Shown one piece after another: positions 56,401 to 64,000 of a DNA stretch of 64,000 bases. Position numbers and translations under genes: made by a program. The stretch is from Theodoxus fluviatilis. Taxonomy: Eukaryota > Mollusca > Gastropoda > Cycloneritida > Neritidae. The stretch covers positions 30,450 through 94,449 of the forward strand of contig JAWQFJ010017484.1 in the NCBI GenBank assembly GCA_034096865.1, given 5' to 3'. The first letter of the stretch is position 1. The number at the start of each line of letters is the position of its first letter. The notes beneath the pieces were generated by a model. That model saw nothing but the letters and a program-made list of their open reading frames with translations. It was not told the DNA's origin and made no database searches.

Positions 56401-59400
56401 TGTCTAAAGCTATGCGAGGCAGTCAATATGTCTAACGCTGTGCAAGGCAGTCAATATGTCTAACGCTGTGCAAGGCAGGCACTGTGTCTAAAGCTGTGCA
56501 AGGCAGTCACTATGTCTAAAGCTATGCAAGGCAGTCACTATGTCTAAAGCTGTGCAAGGCAGTCACTGTGTCTACAGATTTGCAAGGCAGTCACTATGTC
56601 TAAAGCTATGCAAGGCAGTCACTATGTCTAACGCTGTGCAAGGCAGTCACTGTGTCTACAGCTTTGCAAGGCAGTCACTATGTCTAAAGCTATGCAAGGC
56701 AGTCACTATGTCTAAAGCTGTGCAAGGCAGTCACTGTGTCTAAAGCTGTGCAAGGCAGTCACTATGTCTAAAGCTGTGCAAGGCAGTCACTATGTCTAAA
56801 GCTGTGCAAGGCAGTCACTATGTCTAAAGCTGTGCAAGGCAGTCACTATGTCTAAAGCTATGCAAGGCAGTCACTATGTCTAAAGCTATGCAAGGCAGTC
56901 ATTGTGTCTAAAGCTATGCGAGGCAGTCAATATGTCTAACGCTGTGCAAGGCAGTCACTATCTCTAAAGCTGTGCAAGGCAGTCACTATGTCCAAAGCTG
57001 TGCAAGGCAGTCACTGTGTCTAACGCTGTGCAAGGCAGTCACTGTGTCTACAGCTTTGCAAGGCAGTCACTATGTCTAAAGCTATGCAAGGCAGTCACTA
57101 TGTCTAAAGCTGTGCAAGGCAGTCACTATGTCTAAAGCTATGCAAGGCAGTCACTATGTCTAAAGCTGTGCAAGGCAGTTACTTTGTCTAACGGTGTGCA
57201 AGGCAGTCACTGTGTCTAAAGCAGTGCAAGGCAGTCACACATGTCTAAGGCTGTGCAAGACGGCCACTATGTCTAAAGCTGTGCAAGGCAGTCATTGTTT
57301 CTACAGCTGTACATGGCAGTCACTGTGTCTAAAGCAGTGCAAGGCAGTCATTGTGTCTACAGCTGTGCAAGACGGCCACTATGTCTAAAGCAGTGCAAGG
57401 CAGTCACAGTGTCTAAGGCTGTGCTAGACGACCATTATGTCTAAAGCTGTGCAAGGCAGTCACTGTGTTTAACGGTGTGCAAGGCAGTTAATGTGTCTAA
57501 AGCTGTGCAAGGCAGGCACAGTGTCTAAAGCTGTGCAAGACGGCCACTATGTCTAAAGCTGTGCAAGGCAGTCACTGTGTCTAATGGTGTGCAAGGCAGT
57601 CACTGTGTCTAAAGCTGAGGAAGGCAGTCACTGTGTCTACAGCTATGCAAGGCAGTCAATATGTCTAAAGCTGTGCGAGCAGTCACTATGTCTAACGCTG
57701 TGCAAGGCAGTCACTCTGTCTAACGCTGTGCAAGGCAGTCACTGTGTCTAAAATTGTGCAAGGCACTCACTATGTCTAAAGATATGCAAGGCAGTCACTA
57801 TGTCTAAAGCTGTGCAAGGCAGTCACTGTCTAAAGCTGTGCAAGGCAGCCACTGTGTCTAAAGCAGTGCAAGGCAGTCACAGTGTCTAAATCTGTGCAAG
57901 ACGGCCACTATGTCTAAAGCAGTGCAAGGATGTCACAGTGTCTAAAGCTGTGCAAGACGGCCACTATGTCTAAAGCTGTGCAAGGCTGTCACTGTGTCTA
58001 ATGGTGTGCAAGGCAGTCACTGTGTCTAAAGCTATGCAAGGCAGTCACTGTGTCTACAGCTATGCAAGGCACTCAATATGTCTAAAGCTGTGCAAGGCAG
58101 TCGCTGTGTCTAAGGTTGTGCAAGACGGCCACTATGTCTAAAGCTGTGCAAGGCAGTCACTCTGCCTAACAGTGTGCAAGGCAGTCACTGTGTCTACAGC
58201 TGTACAAGGCAGTCACTGTGTCTAAAGCAGTGCAAGGCAGTCACAGTGTCTAAGGCAATGCAAGACGGCCACTATGTCTAAAGCTGCGCAAGGCAGTCAC
58301 TGTGTCTAATGGTGTGCTAAGCAGTCACTGTGTCTAAAGATGTGCAAGGCAGTCACTGTGTCTATAGCTATGCAAGGCAGTCACTATGTCTAACGCTGTT
58401 TAAGGTAGTCACTATGTCTAAACCTGTGCAAGGCAGTAACTATGTCTAAAATTATGCAGGGCCGTCACTGTGTCTAAAGCTATCCAAGGCAGTCACTGTC
58501 TAAAGCTGTGCAAGGCAGTCACTGTGTCTAAAGCTGTGCAAGGCAGTAACTGTGTCTAACGGTGTGCAAGGCAGTCACTGTGTCTACAGCTGTACAAGGC
58601 AATCACTGTGTCTAAAGCAGTGCAAGGCAGTCACAGTGTCTAAGGCTGTGCAAGACGGCCATTGTGTCTAAAGCTGTGCAAGGCAGTCACTGTGCCTAAC
58701 GGTGTGCAAGGCAGTTACTGTGTCTGCAGCTGTGCAAGGCAGTCACTGTGTCTAAAGCAGTGCAAAGCAGTCACTGTGTCTAAGGCTGTGCAAGACGGCC
58801 ACTGTGTCTAAAGCTATGCAAGGCAGTAACTGTGTCTAACGGTGTGCAAGTTGTCTACAGCTGTGCAAGGCAGTCACTTTGTCTAAAGTTGTGCAAGGCA
58901 GTCACCATGTCTAGAGCTGTGCAAGGCAGTCACTATGTCTAAAGCTATGCAAGGAAGTCACTGTCTCTAAAGCTGTGCAAGGCAGTCACTGTGTCTAAAG
59001 CTGTGCAAGGCAGTCACTGTTTTTAAAGCTGTGCAAGGCAGCCACCATGTCTAAAGCTGTACAAGGCAGTCACTGTCTTTAAAGCTCTGCAATGCAGTCA
59101 CTATGTCTAAAGCTGTGCAAGACAGCCACTGTGTCTACAGCTGTGCAAGGCAGTCACCATGTCTAACCCTGTGCCAGTCAGTCACTATGTCTAAAGCTGT
59201 GAAAGGCAGTCACTATGTCTAAATCTGTGCATAGCAGTCACTATGTCTAAAGCTGAGCAAGGCAGTCACTATGTCTAAATCTGTGCAAGGCAATCACTGT
59301 GTCTAACGCTGTGCAAGGCAGTCACTATGTCTCACGCTGTGCAAGGCAGTCACTGTGTCTAAAGCTGTGCAAGGCAGTCACTATGTCTAACGCTGTGCAA

Positions 59401-62400
59401 GGCAGTCACTATGTCTAAAGCTGTGCAAGGCAATCACTATGTCTAAAGCTATGCAAGGCAGTAACTATGTCTAAAGCTGTGCAAGGCAATCACTATGTCT
59501 AAAGCTATGCAAGGCAGTAACTATGTCTAAAGCTGTGCAAGGCAATCACTATGTCTAAAGCTATGCAAGGCAGTAACTATGTCTAAAGCTGTGCAAGGCA
59601 ATCACTATGTCTAAAGCTATGCAAGGCAGTAACTATGTCTAAAGCTGTGCAAGGCAGTCACCATGTCTAAAGCTGTGCAAGGCAGTAACTATGTCTAAAG
59701 CTGTGCAAGGCAGTCACTGTGTCTACAGATGTGCAAGGCAGTCACTATGTCCAAAGCTATGCAAGGCAGTCACTGTGTCTAACACTGTGCAAGGCAGTCA
59801 CTGTGTCTAAATCTGTGCAAGGCAGTCACTGTGTCTGAAGCTGTGCAAAGCAGTCACTGTGTCTAAAGCTATGCAAGGCAGTCACCATGTCTAAAGCTGT
59901 GCGAGGCAGTCAATGTGTCTACAGCTGTGCAAGGCAGTCATTGTGTCTTCAGCTGTGCAAGGCAGTCACAGTGTATAAAGCTGCGCAGGGCAGTCAATGT
60001 GTCTACAGCTGTGCAAGGCAGTCAATGTGTCTACAGCTGTGCAAGGCAGTCACTGAGCCTACAGCTGTTCAAGGCAGTCACTATGTCTAAAGCTGTGCAA
60101 GGCAGTCACTGTGTCTACAGCTGTGCAAGGCAGTCACTGAGTCTACAGCTGTTCAAGGCAGTCACTATGTCTAAAGCTGTGCAAGGCTGTGTCTACAGCT
60201 GTGCAAGGCAGTCACTGTGTCTACAGCTGTGCAAGGCAGTCACTGTGTCTGAAGCTGTGCAAGGCAGTCACTGTCGCTACAGCTGTGCAAGGCAGTCACT
60301 ATGTCTGAAGCTGTGCAAGGCAGTCACTGTGTCTACAGCTGTGCAATGCAGTCACTATGTCTAAAGCTGTGCAAGACAGTCACAGTGTCTAAAGCTTTGC
60401 GAGGGAGTCACAGTGTCTAAAGCTGTGCAAGACAGCCACTGTGTCTACAGCTGTGCAAGGCAGACATCATGTCTAAAGCACTGCAAGGCAGTCACCATGT
60501 CTAAAGCTATGCAAGGCAGTCACTGTGTCTAGAGCTGTGCAAGGCAGTCACCGTGTCTACAGCTGTACAAGGTAGTCACTGTGTCTTAAGCTGTGCAAGG
60601 CAGTCATTGTGTCTACAGCTGTACAAGGCAGTCTCTGTGTCTAAAGCTGTACAAGGCTGTCACTGTGTCTAAAGCTATTCAAGGCAGTCACTGTGTCTAA
60701 AGCTGTACATGGCAGTCACCAAGTCTACAGCTGTACATGGCAGTCACCAAGTCTAAAGCTGTGCAAGGCAGTCATTGTGTCTAAAGCTGTGCAAGGCAGT
60801 CACCGTGTCTACAGCTGTACATGGCAGTCACCAAGTCTAAAGCTGTGCAAGGCAGTCATTGTGTCTAAAGCTGTACAAGGCAGTCACTGTGTCTAAAGCT
60901 GTGCAACGCAGTCACTGTGTCTAAAGCTGTGCTAGGCAGTCACTGTGTCTAAAGCTGTGCAACGCAGTCACTGTGTCTAAAGCTGTGCTAGGCAGTCACT
61001 GTGTCTAAAAATGTGTAAGGCAGTCACTGTGTCTAAAGCTGTGCAACGCAGTCACTGTGTCTAAAGCTGTGCTAGGCAGTCACTGTGTCTAAAACTGTGT
61101 AAGGCAGTCACTGTGTCTAAAGCTGTGCAAGGCAGTCACTGTGTCTAATGCTGTGCAAGGCAGTCACTGTGTCTAAAGCTGTGCAAGGCAGTCACTGTGT
61201 CTAAAGCTGTACAAGGCAGTCACTGTGTCTAAAGCTGTACAAGGCAGTCACAGTGTCTAAAGCTGTGCAAGGCAGTCACCATGTCTCAAGCTGTGCAAGG
61301 CAGTCACTGTGTCTAAAGCTATACAAGGCAGTCACTATGTCTAAAGCTTTACAAGGCAGTCTCTGTGTCTAAAGCTGTGCAAGACAGTTACTATGTCTAA
61401 AGCTTTACAAGGCAGTCTCTGTGTCTAATGCTGTGCAAGGCAGTCACTGTGTCTAAAGCTGTGCAAGGCAGTCTCTGTGTCTAATGCTGTGCAAGGCAGT
61501 CACTGTGTCTAAAGCTATACAAGGCAGTCACTGTGTCTAAAGCTGTGCAAGGCAGTCACCATGTCTCAAGCTGTGCAAGGCAGTCACTGTGTCTAAAGCT
61601 ATACAAGGCAGTCACTATGTCTAAAGCTTTACAAGGCAGTCTCTGTTTCTAAAGCTGTGCAAGGCAGTCTCTGTGTCTAATGCTGTGCAAGGCAGTCACT
61701 GTGTCTAAAGCTATGCAAGGCAGTCACTGTGTCTAAAGCTGTGCAAGGCAGTCACCATGTCTCAAGCTGTGCAAGGCAGTCACTGTGTCTAAAGCTATAC
61801 AAGGCAGTCACTATGTCTAAAGCTTTACAAGGCAGTCTCTGTGTCTAAAGCTGTGCAAGGCAGTCACTATGTCTAAAGCTGTACAAGGCAGTCACTGTGT
61901 CTAACGCTATGCTAAGCAGTCACGCTGTCTAAAGCTGTGCAAGGCAGTCACTATGTCTAGAACTGTGCAAGGCAGTCACTGTGTTTAACGCTGTGCAAGG
62001 CAGTCACCGTGTCTAAAGCTATGCAAGGCAGTCACTGTGTCTAAAGCTGTGCAAGGCAGTCACTGTGTCTAAAGCTGTGCAAGGCATGTCACCGTATCTA
62101 CAGCTGTGCAAGTCAGTCACTGTGTCTAAAGCTGTGCAAGGCAATCACTATGTCTAAAGCTGTGCAAGGCAGTCACTGTGTCTACAGCTGACAAAGGCAG
62201 TCACTTTGTCTACAGCTGACAAAAGCAGTCACTATGTCTAAAGCTGTGCTAGGCAGTCACTGTGTCTAAAACTGTGTAAGGCAGTCACTGTGTCTAAAGC
62301 TGTGCAAGGCAGTCACTGTGTCTAATGCTGTGTAAGGCAGTCACTGTGTCTAAAGCTGTGCAAGGCAGTCACTGTGTCTAAAGCTGTACAAGGCAGTCAC

Positions 62401-64000
62401 TGTGTCTAAAGCTGTACAAGGCAGTCACAGTGTCTAAAGCTGTGCAAGGCAGTCACCATGTCTCAAGCTGTGCAAGGCAGTCACTGTGTCTAAAGCTATA
62501 CAAGGCAGTCACTATGTCTAAAGCTTTACAAGGCAGTCTCTGTGTCTAAAGCTGTGCAAGACAGTCACTATGACTAAAGCTTTACAAGGCAGTCTCTGTG
62601 TCTAATGCTGTGCAAGGCAGTCACTGTGTCTAAAGCTGTGCAAGGCAGTCTCTGTGTCTAATGCTGTGCAAGGCAGTCACTGTGTCTAAAGCTATACAAG
62701 GCAGTCACTGTGTCTAAAGCTGTGCAAGGCAGTCACCATGTCTCAAGCTGTGCAAGGCAGTCACTGTGTCTAAAGCTATACAAGGCAGTCACTATGTCTA
62801 AAGCTTTACAAGGCAGTCTCTGTTTCTAAAGCTGTGCAAGGCAGTCTCTGTGTCTAATGCTGTGCAAGGCAGTCACTGTGTCTAAAGCTATGCAAGGCAG
62901 TCACTGTGTCTAAAGCTGTGCAAGGCAGTCACCATGTCTCAAGCTGTGCAAGGCAGTCACTGTGTCTAAAGCTATACAAGGCAGTCACTATGTCTAAAGC
63001 TTTACAAGGCAGTCTCTGTGTCTAAAGCTGTGCAAGGCAGTCACTATGTCTAAAGCTGAACAAGGCAGTCACTGTGTCTAACGCTATGCTAAGCAGTCAC
63101 GCTGTCTAAAGCTGTGCAAGGCAGTCACTATGTCTAGAACTGTGCAAGGCAGTCACTGTGTTTAACGCTGTGCAAGGCAGTCACCGTGTCTAAAGCTATG
63201 CAAGGCAGTCACTGTGTCTAAAGCTGTGCAAGGCAGTCACTGTGTCTAAAGCTGTGCAAGGCATGTCACCGTATCTACAGCTGTGCAAGTCAGTCACTGT
63301 GTCTAAAGCTGTGCAAGGCAATCACTATGTCTAAAGCTGTGCAAGGCAGTCACTGTGTCTACAGCTGACAAAGGCAGTCACTTTGTCTACAGCTGACAAA
63401 AGCAGTCACTATGTCTAAAGCTGTGCAAGGCAGTCACTGTTTCTACAGCTGACAAAGGCAGTCACTATGTCTACAGCTGACAAAAGCAGTCACTGTGTCT
63501 AAAGCTGTGCAAGGCAGTCAATGTGTCTACAGCTGACAAAGGCAGTCACTGTGTCTAAAGCTGTGCAAGGCAGTCACCGTGTCTACAGCTGTGCAAGGCA
63601 GTCACTATGTCTAAAGCTGTACAAGGCAGTCACTATGTCTAAAGCTGTGCAAGGCAGTCACCTTGTCTAAAGCTGTGCAAGGCAGTCACCGTGTCTAAAG
63701 CTGTACAAGGCAGTCATTATGTCTACAGCTGTACAAGGCAGTCACCGTGTCTAAAGCTGTGCAAGGCAATCACCGTGTCTAAAGCTGTGCAAGGCAGTCA
63801 CTACGTCTAAAGCTGTGCAAGGCAGTCACTGTGTCTAAAGCTGTACGAGGCAGTTACTGTGTCTAACGCTGTGCAAGGCAGTCACTGTGTCTAAAGCTGT
63901 GCAAATCAGTCACTGTGTTTAAAGCTGTGCAAGGCAGTCACCGTGTCTACAGCTGTACAAGGCAGTCATTGTGTCTAAAGCTGTGCAAGGCAGTCACCAT
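50460..64000 (+). repeat. 28-bp satellite, second block, runs off the window
   Basis: Over 480 further units of the same 28-bp repeat with no other insertion seen. Variants are organised in higher-order blocks. These are a 112-bp (4-unit) repeat near 53240-53760 marked by AAGACATTCAC, a 56-bp (2-unit) repeat near 59425-59640 marked by GCAATCAC/GCAGTAAC, and a 1177-bp (about 42-unit) duplication, 61063-62239 against 62240-63416. Short ORFs with VQGSHCVYSC-type repeats are artefacts. The array has no visible end on the right. Confidence 0.98.

Noticed and set aside
42942..64000. CRISPR array
   Set aside because: Units are contiguous 28-bp repeats without unique spacers, in a eukaryotic sequence. 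This is a satellite.

Overview
The window is animal nuclear DNA and reads best as a marine mollusc, probably a gastropod. It has long introns with GT-AG junctions, no operons, and micro- and minisatellites throughout. It carries LINE, SINE, MITE and LTR elements and part of a mollusc-type tyrosinase gene. The taxonomic call is inference; no rRNA or mitochondrial marker is present.

Two multi-exon genes can be supported. (1) On the + strand, about 4.4-20.5 kb, lies a C2H2 zinc-finger / AT-hook protein gene. Exons 5665-5734, 7208-7519, 12074-12303 and 15891-19267 join in a consistent reading phase (2, 2, 1). The last exon encodes about twenty AT-hook or AT-hook-like motifs, partly in an 87-bp coding tandem repeat. 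It ends at a TAA followed by a further in-frame, coding-like stretch. A decayed-looking Cys-rich first exon may lie at 4432-4590. (2) On the - strand, from 36715 to beyond 42923, are the last three exons of a tyrosinase: 42786-42923, 40625-40761 and 36715-37393. They join in phases 0 and 2, carry the CuB histidines and end in a Gly-rich tail. The CuA exons are not visible and presumably lie beyond the right edge.

The rest is mostly repeats. 0-6 kb holds a SINE-like element, two MITEs with target duplications, and the first of four copies of a dispersed repeat packed with TCAAGGTCA nuclear-receptor half-sites. The zinc-finger gene introns hold a 29-bp E-box minisatellite, about 2 kb of polypyrimidine, about 60 copies of a 30-bp minisatellite, a GT-rich tract and an inverted LINE 3' end. 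20-36 kb is intergenic: a 91-bp tandem array, a 790-bp MITE, a 78-bp array, a fragment resembling the BOP1 C-terminus, a 5'-truncated LINE and long CT and trinucleotide tracts. The tyrosinase introns hold a 41-bp CACGTG minisatellite, CTC and ATC tracts, and a 28-bp satellite of more than 15 kb that runs off the window.

The satellite is interrupted at 44818-50459 by a very young LTR retrotransposon on the - strand. Its 1175-bp LTRs differ at one base that I could find, and a CAGTC duplication flanks it. It has only a gag-like ORF and no pol. An internally deleted LINE is inserted within that ORF, giving a three-level nest: satellite, LTR element, LINE.
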